Source: Casuarina equisetifolia
Lineage: Eukaryota > Streptophyta > Magnoliopsida > Fagales > Casuarinaceae
Direction of reading: 5' to 3'
DNA: 64,000 nucleotides
Assembly (NCBI GenBank): GCA_028551475.1
Contig: CM052354.1
Span: 18,127,258-18,191,257 of the forward strand
Part shown: piece by piece, positions 13,230 to 25,900 of the stretch
Numbering within the stretch: the first letter of the stretch is position 1
Layout of the letters: each line of letters starts with the position of its first letter
Position numbers and translations under genes: made by a program
The notes under the pieces: model-generated
Database searches by the model: none
What the model was told of the DNA's origin: nothing
Seen by the model: the letters and a program-made list of their open reading frames with translations, nothing else

Positions 13230-13438
13230 TCTTAAGAAATAGAGTAGAAACTGATTTAGGTGAAAACTATGAAAACCACTTGTATTAGAATCAAATTTCT
13301 TTACATGTAAAAAGTTGTATCAAGAAGCTCCTTAAGACAAGAATGTGTATAAAAAAGCTATTATGTGTGTGTGTACAAGATTGGTCGTCATGGGCCAATG
13401 TATCTATTTTGGGTTATATTCTTTATAAACTTTTAACA
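13230..13438 (-). repeat. 3' LTR of the copia element
   Basis: Matches 18033-18240 along its whole length. Read on the minus strand it starts TGTTAAAAG and ends TTTCTTAAGA, so the usual terminal CA is not preserved. It holds the shared stretch ATACACATTNTTNTCTT and a pyrimidine/purine pattern typical of short copia LTRs. Confidence 0.88.
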
Positions 13439-13447
13439 TCCTCCCTC
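13439..13447 (-). other. Polypurine tract of the copia element
   Basis: The minus strand reads GAGGGAGGA directly before the 3' LTR. This is the expected place and composition for the plus-strand primer of reverse transcription, and it fixes the element's orientation. Confidence 0.75.
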
Positions 13448-13459
13448 AAACTAGTGGTT

Positions 13460-15381
13460 TGTACAAATCAAAAACACTTAGTTTGCTAAGGAAAAAGTGG
13501 TGTTGTTGGATACCTAAGGCCTTGGTTAGCAAGTTGGCTAGTTGGTTGAATAATTTCGATAACTATCTTTTCTCATATGAAGTGATAATCAATCTCAATA
13601 TGTTTAGTCTTCTCATGCAAGATCAAATTTATTGTTATTTTCATTGCAGATTCATTGTCATAATATAAAGTTCACAGGTTTAAGTAAAGATACTTGTATG
13701 TCCCTGAAGAGTCCAAGCAACCAAATGATCTCACATGTCGTTGAGATCATAGCTCGATATTTTGATTCAATGGATGATCAAGACACAATCAATTGCTTCT
13801 AACTTTTCTAAGAAATTAGGGACTCACCCTATTTGATGCAAAAACCTATTATGGAATGCCGACCCATAGGGTATGATCCGTATGTAGCATCATAATAGGC
13901 TTGTAACTCAAGCTTGCTATCCAATCTCATAAGTAATCCCTGACCATGCGATCACTTGACATATCTAACTACTTTGAGGGCTACCTTAAGATGAGATTCC
14001 TTGGGGGCATGCATAACTTGGCTAAGCAAGTGTATTGCAAAGCTAATCTTAGGCCTAGTCACTGCCAAATAAATTAGTCTTCCAACCAATTACTGATAAC
14101 TTGTAAAATCTAACAAAAAGGAATCTCCCTCTTTCTCTAAAAATTCATGATATTCAACACTAGTATACTTGAGATTTTGTTCCATAAGGGTATCTATTGG
14201 TTTACAACCAAAAAGCTCAAATTCTGAAATAAGTTATAGTGCATACTTCTATTGATTCAATGCAATTCTATATTTGGATTGTTTCATCTCAATACCTAGA
14301 AAGTATTTAACAAGACCTAAATCTTTCATGTGAAAAATGAAGCATAAGTACCTCTTGAGTTGAGAAATGGCCTCCTCATTGTCTCTTGTGATGATCATAT
14401 CATCAACATATATGAAGACTATCAATAAATCTTAATTCGTAGATTTGAGAAAAAAAGAATAATCATGTTGTGATGATGAAATCCAACCTTGAGGAGAGCA
14501 TCTATGAAGGTTTGATACCATTGTTATGAAGCTTATTTAAGGTCATATAAGGACTTCTTTAACCTACATACCTTATTGCCACCCTTGCAGCGAAGGCCTT
14601 CTGGAATATTCATGTAGATTTCAGTATCAAGGTCGCCTTAGAGGACGGCATTGTGCACATCCATTTGGTACATGATCCAATGATGAATAGCTACTAGGGC
14701 AATAATGATCCGTATAATGACAAGTTTTCCAATTGGGGCAAATGTATCTTTATAGTCAGTGCCTTGTCATTGGTTGTATCCCTTGGCCACTAAACGTGCC
14801 TTGTATCAGTCAGTTATCCCATCTGCCTTGTGCTTGATCTTATACACTCACTTGCTCCCTATAGTTTGTTGACCTATAGGAAAAGAAACCAAGTCCCATG
14901 TTTTGTTTAACTCTAAAGCCTAAATCTCCTCGGTCATGGCATCTCGCCATTTTAGGTCTAAAATTACCTCTTTGTAATAGGTAGGTAATACAACTGTTGA
15001 TATGGAAGATATAAAATGATTGTGGTCACAAGACAATCTATGGTATGATATAACATTAAAGATAGAATGTGCAATTGAAGAAGTAGCATAGGAGCAAATA
15101 TAGTCATAAGTCCAAATAGAAGGCTTGATTGATCTACCTAGATGGTGAGTTGTAGATGATGATGGCTTTATGATATGAATTGGCACAGAAGGAGACCAAA
15201 AGTCTGGACCAATGTACAGGACAATGACAAGTGAGTTTGGGTTTTGCACAACAACATCATATGCGGATGGATGCATAGGAGTATGTGATGATGACATAGA
15301 AGTGCGATTAAATGGAAAAATGTTCTCATGGAAGATCACATCACGACTAACAAACATTTTACCATTATCAATGTCTAGCAT
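13460..15381 (-). pseudogene. Copia reverse transcriptase and RNase H remnant
   Basis: Read right to left. The frame near 15381-15300 holds the integrase/RT linker with LDIDNGKMFVSRDVIFHE. Further on, in shifting frames, are the RT motifs KWVYKIK, RYKARLVAKGY, QMDVHNA, the catalytic YVDDMII near 14410-14390, MKDLGLVKYFLGIE and GRLIYL, then the RNase H region (LQAYYDATYGS, GFCIK). Stop codons interrupt it repeatedly, so it cannot make an intact polyprotein. Confidence 0.85.
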
Positions 15382-15453
15382 GTGATAACCCTTTTAACCA
15401 TAGGGGTATCCCATGAAGATACATGGAATTGAGTGATGCCCAAACTTGTTCTT

Positions 15454-16320
15454 TTAACTCAAGTTCATGGCATAACATAAACACCCAAATACACGTAAGT
15501 GGCTAAGTGATGGTGGCTTCCCAAATAGTTTTTCAAAAGGGCTTTTGCCATCAAGAATGTAGGAAGGTGTATGGTTAATAAAATATACAGTAGTAGGAAT
15601 GCATTCGCACCAAAAACAAATAGGACAATGTGCTTGGAATCTTAGTGCTCTAGCCATATTAAACAAGTGGCGATGTTTTCATTCCACCACCCCATTCTAT
15701 TAAAGGGTGTAGGGATATGAACTCTCATAGATGATTCCATTTGAGTCAAATAAGGTAATGCAAGCGGAATTGAAAAAATATTGTGCATTATTAGTGCGAA
15801 CACATTTAACTGTGTTCCCAAATTAAGTGTGTACCATGGCAAGGAAGGATACTAAGTGATCCAATGTCTCAATTTTGTATTTCATGAGAAATATCCATGT
15901 ACTATGAGTAGAATCATCCATAAATGGTAAGGCAGTATTTAACCCTTGAATGAGAGGGGGCTTTGTAGGGCCCCCAAATATCAATGTGGAGTAGCTTAAA
16001 AGGTATGTGAGTGATTGTGGTCCATGAAGGAAATAGGGAACGAGCATGCTTTACAAAGGGGCATATAAAGCATGAAGTAATATCAAATAAAGAAGATATA
16101 TCAATATCAAAAATAAAATGCATAGCATTAGGGGAAGGATGCCCCAAACATTGGTGCAAAATCTTACAATCAATGGATACAAGGGAATATGACAAAAAAT
16201 GTTCAACTTCGGAGGTAAAAAAGTATCCACAATAGTTTGATTGAAAATAGAATGACATGCACCATCAAAATCATACATGAGATAATAGAGGTCACGTCTC
16301 ACTCCATCAATTTTCATCAT
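15454..16320 (-). pseudogene. Copia GAG-pre-integrase and integrase remnant
   Basis: Overlapping minus-strand open fragments hold HQCLGHPSPNAMHF (the H..H part of the integrase zinc-binding domain), LLHIDIWGPYKAPS (first catalytic Asp region) and, further on, the conserved TPSYILDGKSPFEKLFGKPP and LRVFGCLCY. The fragments are in different frames, so at least two frameshifts separate them. Confidence 0.88.
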
Positions 16321-16821
16321 TGTCCTAGTCCATAGGTCTTAAAAAAGAAAAAATTTGGAAAGCAAAACAATGGCACAATCATTGTCCCCGAGTATATTTG
16401 GTGGTGGAAAGCAAATTGATGGTAAAATCATGAGCATATAGAACATTATATAAATAATATTTGTTCTGAATTATCACAGAGCCTATATGAGTGATTAAGA
16501 TGCATTTTTCATTCGGTAATCTTATAATCCTAGATTCATGGATGCATGACTAAGTTGATATTAAGCAATCACAGTCACCCATGATATGGTCATTAGCTTT
16601 TGAGTCTACAAGCCAATATGAGTGATGATTATGAGGAGTAGATGGGGTACCTTTCACATGGTCAGTATGCCAAGCCATGTGTGTAGTGGATTCCTTGTTG
16701 TTGCATAGAAATGTCATATGTTGATCACGCTTCTCCTACTGAAAGTAGAGCCAAAGAATGATGCATCATTAGTGTTAGCTTGGTTCGTTGAAGATTGTTC
16801 ACTCCTACCCTTGCCTTTGTT

Positions 16822-17013
16822 CTAGAGGCGACCATGGAACTTATAACATTTTGCTTTGGTTTGGCCAATGATCCCATAATGACCACACTTGGTGAAAAGA
16901 AGACAATCTTCTAAGTGGTGACCACATTTCCCACAATGCTTGCAAATGTCTCCATGGGTACTGCCATCAGTAGAGGAATTGGATGGCAAGGATCTAGAGG
17001 TTGCAACCTGCAA
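16822..17013 (-). pseudogene. Copia gag zinc knuckle
   Basis: Holds a CCHC knuckle CKHCGKCGHHLEDC (C-x2-C-x4-H-x4-C) followed by a second cysteine-rich stretch ending KAKCYKFHG. It is the nucleocapsid part of gag, between the gag core and the integrase remnants. Confidence 0.85.
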
Positions 17014-17207
17014 AGGAGCAAAGGATAAGTCATCCCTATGCTAATATAACATACATCCAAAATGAGAAGTTGAACTACTGCTAGCATCAAAAGATAACCT
17101 TGAAAGAAAGGTCTGTAGTTCAAAAGGAAAGCCCTAAACACCATACAACATGGAATCGGCCCCAAGGGGAGCATTTGTGGACCGTTGGGTAGGTTCTTCA
17201 TTCCGAA

Positions 17208-17790
17208 TCATAGAGATAGCCTTAAAAAAAAGAGTAGGTTAGGTGTTCTAGATCTATGAACATGCAATGCTATAGGGAGGGAGACCAAATCTAGGTAGTA
17301 AATTGCAATGTATGAGTCTAGTCGACTCCATAATCCCTTTAAGGTGAATACATATTGATCCACAGCGACTCCATGTTGTGAAGCTAGAGCTAAAGCTCGT
17401 TTAACCTTTGCAATCTTCTTACTATTGACCCTAGGAAACTTTTCTTGTAAATGGTTCCACACTTCATGGGCATTAGAAGAGTAGGTGAAGGACATGTAAA
17501 TGGTAGGGGAGAGAGAGGTCAGCAACCAAGAAAGAACTACACCATTGCAACGTTCTTAGTGAGGAAAAAAGGGAGAAGAAGAATCAAGAATTTGAATAGA
17601 AATATCCATGATTCCAAATTTGTTTTTGCTCAAAAGAGCAAACTTCATGTCCTAACTCTAGCTGGGGAAGTTCTTAGCACCAAGGAGTTTCTTTGTAACA
17701 AGAAGAAGCCCCAGTTGTCCACTTGGATGCAAGTGAAGGGGATCTTTAAGTTGAACATGAGGTTTAAGATGCAAGAGAAATCCAAATTTG
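17208..17790 (-). pseudogene. Copia gag core (UBN2-type) remnant
   Basis: The frame 17525-17208 holds AHEVWNHLQEKFPRVNSKKI and LKGLWSRLDSY, typical of plant copia gag. The N-terminal part (about 17730-17540) is in another frame and includes MKFALLSKNKFG. Stops and a frameshift separate the two. Confidence 0.75.
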
Positions 17791-18020
17791 CCGCTAGATC
17801 TACCATAAGTATGAGCTTGGGAATGGCGTTTGGAGTGATGCTTGTGTCTTTTAACCCTTCAGTCATAATCTGAGTCGGAGCTATTGGCCATAGGTGCGAC
17901 TAAAAGTGTTTTGCAGAAGTGGAATACCAAATGTTTTAGAAAACGTCTAAGTGAGGAAGAAAGATAAAAGAATAGGACAAATTGTAAGCAGTGGAAGAAT
18001 GAAGGAGGATCTAAAAGCCT

Positions 18021-18032
18021 ACTCAGATACCA
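18021..18032 (-). other. Primer binding site of the copia element
   Basis: The minus strand reads TGGTATCTGAGT directly after the 5' LTR. This matches the initiator-methionine tRNA primer site used by most plant copia elements (TGGTATCAGAGC) at nine of the twelve bases. Confidence 0.75.
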
Positions 18033-18240
18033 TCCTAAGAAACAGAGTAGAAATCAATTTAGGTAGAAATTGTGAAAATCACTTGTATTAAAATCGAGTT
18101 TCTTTACATGTAGAAAGTTGTATCGAGAAGCTCCCGAAGAAAAAAATGTGTATAAAAAAGCTATTATTTGTGTGTGTACAGCACTAGGCCTCATGGGCCT
18201 AAGTATCTATTTTGGGTCATATTCTTTATACACTTCAACA
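18033..18240 (-). repeat. 5' LTR of the copia element
   Basis: Partner of 13230-13438. On the minus strand it starts TGTTGAAGTGTATAAAG and ends TTTCTTAGGA, abutting the primer binding site. Confidence 0.88.
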
Positions 18241-18400
18241 ATATCTATAATGAATAAGATGAATGTAGAATAATTATTTACTAACCAAAAAAATCAAAAT
18301 ATATTTGAAAAGAGAATAAAAGAGGCTAAATTGTAGATACTAGTAACAAGACTAAAGCATATGCCTAACAAGTTAGAATGCATATAAAAGTTGCAACTCT
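18241..18400. repeat. Segmental duplicate A, right part
   Basis: Resumes the alignment with segment B (27781-27915) right after the copia element: shared ATAATGAATAAG, TAATTATTTACTAACC and ATACTAGTAACAAGAC. Homology fades at about 18400. Confidence 0.8.
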
Positions 18401-20135
18401 CTTGGACCGCTGTGCTTCCATGTCTATCAAGGATTTGACCTTTTTTTTTTGTTTCATTTTTAGAGTTTCAGAGTGTTAGATTAATTTTGTTGATAATTAA
18501 GGATTAATTTCTATTGTTTCTTGTATATGGAAGGAAGTTGAAGTTTATATTCATTATGATTAAACTACCTTTATTTTTTGTTTTTTTTTTTCATACTTAC
18601 ATTCAAATGCTTTCTCCCACCAACATCACTTAATAAGCATTTAAGCTAACAATGTCAAATTTTCTTATTTTCCAAGCCAAATTTCTTAATTTTTTAGGCA
18701 TTATTAATATGTAGTAGTAGGAATGCATATTTGATGCGGAGCAATTATGCCAACCCAACCCAATGACCCAACCCATATGTTGAGTGTCCTAGTAATTATA
18801 TGTTTGGATCCAATAAGCCCAAACTTAAAAGGCATCCCAAAGATTCTTTAGGAATTTTAATATGTTTAAAACTCTTTAACTATGTTAATTTAGGATTCTT
18901 AAATTGTCAAGGTTCTTGATTGTTTAGGATTTCCTTATTTGTTGAGATCCTTAATTTCTTAGGATCCTATCCCTAATTTGTTAGGAGCCTATACTTGATT
19001 TGGTGGGATCTTATCTTAATTTGATTAGTTTGATTTTTCCTAAATTTTAGGGATCTAAATTCTACCAGACTTTAGTTTATGAATTCTAGATCCTTCTACC
19101 ACTAGGCTTAGTCGTCTATTTAAGGACATTGTTCATTTAGTTGTAATCAGAACCTTAAGAACCATAGAAATTGGAAAGTTATTATTTTTTTAAGCTTTGC
19201 CTCTTTAAATTTCATGCCCTTATTTTCCTGCCTTTACATTCCAGTTATCTTAATTACTGCACTTAAATTAATGCCTTTTACCTTTCAATCGTTTATTTTT
19301 CAATCTTTACCTTTCCAGCATTTATATTTCTGAATTGCTTTGTTATTATTCCATTCCAATCTCTCCATAATCCAAAGTTCACTCCATTGCCCATCGCCAT
19401 CCGCATCAATATCATATTCTATAATTATTTCAACAATAATTTTTATTTTTTTTTATTTTTATTTCTTTATGCACACAAGAAAGGGAGGGTGTTTCTTTTT
19501 AATGCTCAAACTCTCAATAACTTTTATAGACTTACTAGATACTTATTAGTAATGAGTTAAACTTTTGATCTAGATTGATATTACTTATGAAGACTATAAT
19601 TAAGGTTATTTTTTAGGGTTCATACTTTATTTCTTAATTGATTATTTAACACAACACAAACACTATCTAGCCATAATAAATCACACCATATCATTAATCA
19701 TTAGAAATAAAAAAAAAATGACAAATGATTCAATTTATAAGCCAACAATAAGTGTGGCTTTATTTAAGTTTCAACAACATTTTTTACATATAAAATAATT
19801 TAGTTTACACGTGATCACAAAAAAAATGCTTTTATAGAATTAAGATAACAGAAAAAAAAAATGTAAAAGCAACCTAACCCACCTCCATTTCCCACCGGCA
19901 TATAAGTTCAATGACAATTCTACTGCTGATAACTTAGCCCGAATCGAATTGTTACCAATCCAAATCCGGGTCAGTTGATCCAAAGAAAGGTGGGTCCAAT
20001 TCCTGTGACCTGACTCAATCCTCAAACCCTACTCTTTGGCAAGCAATAGTAACAGTCAAAACCTTTTTAAAGTTGGTGACTCTTTCTCCTAAGCTTGCAT
20101 GGAGCTCCCCCTATCTCACATAGTCGGAAAAAGAA

Positions 20136-20176
20136 GTGGAAGAAGAAGAAGAGGAGGAGGAGGAGGAGGAGGAGGA
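20136..20176. repeat. (GAA)n(GGA)n microsatellite
   Basis: Purine run of GAA then GGA triplets. It makes long Leu/Phe-type shadow frames on the minus strand, which I do not treat as coding. Confidence 0.9.
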
Positions 20177-20290
20177 AAAGCTCAAGAGAAGCGAAACCAT
20201 GAAGCCCTTTTGCATAGCTGGCATTCCAAGATGTCAACATTTTCAATGATTTTTGGGTTTTCAAAAAATACATTTTAAAAAACACAAACA

Positions 20291-20328
20291 TGTATGTGTA
20301 TGTGTGTGTGTGTGTGAGAGAGAGAGAA
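20291..20328. repeat. (TG)n(AG)n compound microsatellite
   Basis: TGTATGTGTA leads into a TG repeat and then an AG repeat. It is a simple dinucleotide repeat. Confidence 0.9.
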
Positions 20329-22318
20329 TGCATTCATCTATGCGAGAATGGATGTACGTATAAATGTATGTACTTATGTATTCAAATATTGCCCATTTGG
20401 TAGATCTTGCAATGTCCTTTGTTGTAAATCATTGTCCAATATAATTGTATTGCCATTTTCAGTTGTATGTAAAGATGGCTAGGACTGAGTGTAAAGCAAG
20501 CAATTTCAATATATAGAAAAAAATTTCAAACTTTGTTTCTCTTTCTCTTCCCTTTCATTAATCTAGTTTTTCAATCTCATCCATGAGTAATTACTGCAAG
20601 CTTGTTTGTTTATGTAAGGTTGGTATGGCTCTTTCTATTATGTATTGAGCCTATAAGATGGAAGTAAAGATGGATAAATGCCTACAAGATTTTAAAGAAC
20701 TCATCCTCAACTTCTAATGATAGAGTTTTTGTTTGATAGTTCTTTAGGTTTTTAATTATTTCTACCTATTTCAATCTTTCTAACACTCCAAAATTACAAA
20801 ATGGTGTTATTTACATTATATTGCCTACGTGTAAAACAATATCATCATGAAATAATTAAAAGTTCTATGTTTGTTCCAACCCTTTCTAGTTAAATCATTT
20901 GAGTTCATGATTTAATTTTTTTTTTATATTTCTTTTAGTTTGTTTCCTTTTCCAACATTTGATTGATTTTTTGTTTTCTTTTTTCAAGGAAAACTTCATC
21001 TATTAAATATGAACTAGTTGCTCTATAAATTAAGAAGTCTTTTTTTTTTCCCCTCAAAAATCAAGATATATTTATCTAACAAAGAACTTTTAGGATACTT
21101 AGACTCTATTGTTAGTTGGGATATAGACTTGGTTCCTTGACAATTACAACCCACTGTGCCTCTTGGATTGTTGACACATGTCTCACTCCAATTACTTGTA
21201 ATATACCCACCTACGCTCCACACCACAAGCAACAGACCAATTAAAATTTGGCTGCTGTCGTGAGTAACTTAGGCCAAACCCTTCTTAGGGCACGATTTCT
21301 AGCCATACATATCAACAATTCCCCCCAACCTCTCTCCAGCAAATTGCTAGTAACAAAAGTTAAATTTGAAAACAAACTCTAATACTAATTATTAAGACCC
21401 TCAAATTCTATTGTTAAAACAAAAATATAGTTGAGAATGCATACCTAATTATTTAACAACTTCAACCCAATATGCCTATGCTTACTATGATGTCTCACTT
21501 GGAACCTTTGAGCTAAACCCACCTAAGCCCCTCCTTCACAAACCTCACAGAAGCCCAGGCTAGACCCACTTAGTCCCCTTATAGGTCGATAAGTTCAAAC
21601 CCCAGTTGGGACCCCTTTTACAACCACATGTATGAAAAAGAGCTTCTCTTTGTTTTCCAAGAGAAGATGAACAAATTTCACTTTGGATTTCAAGGCTAAT
21701 ATTTGCTTTTTGCTTATCAAGCTCGGCCTAAGTGCAATTATTCTAACCTATTCTAATTCTAGCATAAGTGGATAGAAGATCAACTCTGTCAAAAGTAATT
21801 TTGAAAGTTTTCAAATGTTTTTAATTCTTATAGATGTGAAATATCGGAAATGGTATTTCAAACTTCTCGAGGTTAGTATATGGTTAAAATATGTGCACAA
21901 TGAATTTAATCTTCCATTGAAAAAAAGAGTATTTAATTCTAGATTATTTGGACAAATGTAGGGAAATATATTATTAAGAGTGATGATGTTCCATAGTAAT
22001 GAATTTACCTCAATGACAAATATGAATTTACAGATATTTCATCAAAAGGTAAATTGAAATTGGAAAAAGTACTTACTTTTGATTATGTAAATATGTTATC
22101 ATAAATTGATGAAAAATTCTTAGATAAGAGTTCTTAATATGATTGTTGCACGAGATAGGAAAAAATTTCAGTTTGTCCCTTTTAACCAACATATAATAAC
22201 TCCTTGAATTTTGTTATACGTAAGGACGTGCGCCATGTTATATTAATCACTATGAAAGTGGAAAAAGGCAAGATGAAAAATCATACAAATACACTTATTG
22301 TATTTCTTTTTTTTTTTT

Positions 22319-22345
22319 CCTTCGTCGTTTTATTCACTACGAAGG
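22319..22345. repeat. Short inverted repeat
   Basis: CCTTCGT and ACGAAGG arms flank a short loop. A degraded version sits in segment C at about 28163-28190. It is too small to name as a transposon. Confidence 0.5.
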
Positions 22346-22975
22346 TTTTTTCTTCATAGTATATTTCTTCCTTGGTGAACATGCAAAAAAACCCTTGACT
22401 ATATTTCTTCCTCGGGAAGATTCTACTACCGGGAGCCACTTGAGGTACCATGTTGTAACATCAAAGGGTCTCGACGAGCATTATGATTTGGGTTGTCCCT
22501 CCGGCAGGTCTGTGTTAAAGACTTGCCACTCAATGGACAATCTTACTGTAACCGATGAATGGAAGTTACTTCTATTTTCTTCTCTTGCCTTCGAACTCTT
22601 TTTTCCTTAATTCTTTTAACTTTCTCCTTCGCATGCTGACTACAAAATCATGTCACTAATTCTAGGCACTTTCGGACTTTAAAGAATTTCGCCAAATTAG
22701 AGACGTGTGAGGGCATTCCACCGGCCAATAAATAGAAAGAACTATGAGCCATGCCAAATGTAGATCATTATAAACAACTCCAAGACGTTACAGCTACCCT
22801 TTTACTAGAATGGCATGAAAAGATTTCCAAACAAATCAATTTCTTTTATATGGCAGTCAATTGGAATACAAAAAAGTTCATCTCATCCAGCAGAATTACA
22901 TTTCTGCGCTAATAAGAAAAGAAAAAGACAAGAAAAGATAAGGCCTATCTAGTCTTCAATGTGTCGCACTCCCAA

Positions 22976-25900
22976 TCACATGGAGACATCGTGCGCAGTA
23001 GGCCATTTCCACACAGTCACCAACCCAGTCTGATCTCCCGTGAAAAAATGGCCCCAGGGACCTACTCCAACCGTTTGTACTCCTTGGTTTGCAAATAATC
23101 TGCCCCTATCAGAGAATCTACGACAACAAATAGCTGATATTAGTCATGGTTAGGGGGAAAAGAAGAAATGTCTCTTAGTAAAAGAAATTAAAAATTGAAC
23201 TCACGATGGCAGTTCATATAGGTGAACAGAATTGTCTCCACAAGCGCAATATAGAATTGGTTTATCATCTCCATCTGTCATTCCATTTAGCGCAAGAACA
23301 CCCTGTAACAAGCACAAAAATCCATCACCAAATTTGGCACTGCAGAAGTTACATTGGAAACAATATTCATCAATAGAAGACTCCTATTTTTGTTTTTTCT
23401 TGTCTAACTGCAATGTGATTTCATGAGAAAATATTATATGCATACAGTTAAAACTAAGTTCATAATATCAATAATAAGGTGCTTCAACACAAGGCTTTAA
23501 TCAAAATACAACACTTCAGTGAGATATTGAAGTATGAACCGGTTACAATTTTGCCATCTCACTTTTGATAATAAAGAAAAAGGAAACGATTATACCAAAA
23601 GTGTAGCACAACTCAACTTCTAAAATAGAAAGAGGAAAGCAAAAAGAAAAAGAAGAGGGCAAAAGAGAGAGAAATAACGATTATACCAAAATAAGTGTAA
23701 TTCAACAGCTTACCTGCTTTTCACTGTGTAAGTAGATAACTTCAAATTTGCCTTCTTCAGTTGCTGCCCAAACCTTTACCGTGCAGTCCAAAGAAGAGGA
23801 AAGCAAATAGTTATCCCAGCAATACAAAGATGTCACAACGTCATTATGCTCTTTTAATGTCATAATACACTGAAATGTCTCATGATCCCAAACCTGCAAT
23901 AGACAAGAACAAATAGAATAATTACCAACTCTCAAGTTTTCAAAATAAATGACATTTTATATGATCCTTGTGCATGAAAAGGGAATAACAACAGCAACAA
24001 AAGGACCAATTGACAGCTCTAAGCATAGATGACATGACCAGCAGATAATTTGGCCATGAAATGTAATCGTGACCACTACAATGAAGTCTGAAAACATTCA
24101 AGCACGATGATTGGTTGCAAAAACAGCTGGTAGAACCGACCCTATAAGTTTGTTTGGCTAGAAAAAAAAAGTTGACAAAGCAGAACCAATCACAGAGGAA
24201 ACAGAAAGCCAATAGCTAGTTTACTCAATGACAAGCATCCAATAACAACATTCCAATACACTAGTCTCATCAAAGTTGTGCAATCTGCACTTCACACAAC
24301 AAAAGGGAACAATATAGAAAACACTATTATATCTTACGCACTTAAGCTACAGGCCTCCTAGAACCACTACTCAAAACACGAAACTTACCCTAATTGTATG
24401 GTCCGTGGAACCGGAGTATAGCCTCTTGGCTGCTCCAGAGACCAAGGATGTTACACCACATTTGTGACCTCTAAGGATTGCGGCCAATTGAAGAGTAAGA
24501 CTGGTTTCGTAACTGCCTCTCCATGCGTAAATAGCACCATCCTACAATTACAAGAAACAAAGTTAATTTCCAAACCATGTAACAAAAATTTGAATGTTAT
24601 ATGGAATAATGTCATGAAAGGTCACAAACATAAATAGAGTTCAAATTGCACATGCATCTAGGGACCACACACGGTGCATACCTAATTGAACCTAATATAG
24701 TGAGAATCTATGCATCATTGAACTCAATCACAATATTTTTGTTTTACTTTGCCCCAAAAACCTTAATAAATTTCACAAATGAAAGATCTAACCCCAAATC
24801 CAGAATTCCGCAATTACAGAAACCAGAAAGAGCAAAAGCTAGTCAGAAAATTCAAGAAATCTAAATTCCCAGCAAAAAAATTTACCTTTACCCCAGCAAA
24901 AACTAAACTGTCGACAACTTCCAAGGCATTAACCTGCCCAATAGGTTCGCTGAGGCTATATTCACCACCACATTCAACATTCCACACCTGAAACAACACC
25001 AACATGCAAAATCAAACTCACATCTTGTACCAACGTTAGCAAAAATGGATGAAGACAACAACAAAATAAAGAATCTCTCTTTTGTGCTCACCTTTATGAG
25101 ATTAAAAAGACCAACAACCACCCAGGAGCCTTTACTAACAATAGATCGAACTTCACCACCAAGGTTAGTCACCCAACCACATTTACCAGTCAGACAGTCC
25201 CAAGCCCGAACAGTTCCATCAAGACTACTTGAAAAGAGTTTGTCACTTCCTCTAGGGAGCACAATTCCAGTCACAGCCTATCATCAAGAGACGAAAGAGA
25301 TGATAAGTGAAGTCACGAATATCACATCAAATATAAAAAGGAAAAAAAAAAAAAGTATAAGCAACACATCTTTACTGTTATATTTTAACTGTCTCTCCTC
25401 ATGTTTGCTGGTTAAATTAGCCAATGACGAAGTCTAAGGCAAGGCTGCATAGTTTGCATCAAGACAAGGAAACGGATTCTTACTCTACAAGAACTTGGTT
25501 TATCCAAGATGTACTTTTTATAAGCCATCGTTCCCTTATGGGTTAGTATAATAGCTATATGCTGATATGACAGTCAATTAGCAAATATAGAAGACACTTT
25601 CAATATAACGTGTCTAGGTTGCATCGATATTCAAATGACAGAATTATTTAATCCCACCAAACCAAAGATTAACTCAGGAATAAATGAGTCAAATTCTCTT
25701 CAAACCCAATTTAGATTGAACAAATTTATACCATCATAAACAAAAAGTAAAAAATAAAATGAAAGAAAACTTTCCAATAGTGGTTACCTTTTGGTGCCCT
25801 GGGAGCTTTGCCAACATTGTGAATCCTTCCCCACGAAACCATGAGTGCAAATCATGGCAATGATCATCACGTGGACATTCACCTTTTAACCAATGCTGGC

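Larger units (their letters stand above)
13230..18240 (-). mobile_element. Ty1/copia LTR retrotransposon, old and degenerate
   Basis: About 5.0 kb with direct LTRs of about 208 bp at both ends, a primer binding site beside the right LTR and a purine tract beside the left LTR, so the element is read right to left. Remnants appear in copia order: gag, CCHC zinc knuckle, GAG-pre-integrase/integrase, reverse transcriptase, RNase H. Every domain carries stops or frameshifts. The LTRs differ at roughly 30 of 208 positions by eye, suggesting an old insertion. It lies inside segment A; the matching uninterrupted site is at 27771-27790 in segment B. The five bases next to the ends read GATCT and GATAT in plus-strand flanking context or complement, a decayed target-site duplication. 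Confidence 0.92.
18401..20460. other. Spacer between duplicated segments; possible LTR fragment
   Basis: No gene seen. The part from about 18720 to 19230 repeats short TTAGGATTC/TAGGATCC/TAGGAGCC motifs, then has CTATTTAAGGAC and a TTGTAATCAGAACC stretch, the look of a plant LTR (U3 plus TATA), but I find no partner LTR. The rest is AT-rich with poly-T runs and two microsatellites near 20136-20176 and 20291-20328. Confidence 0.35.

Noticed and set aside
20067..20333. Minus frame with poly-Leu and poly-Phe runs
   Set aside because: It translates the (GAA)n/(GGA)n and (TG)n/(AG)n microsatellites and has no other content.
24903..25437. Plus- and minus-strand frames around the ZFWD exons
   Set aside because: They are shadows or extensions of ZFWD exons 3 and 4 into introns; the splice-consistent model explains them.
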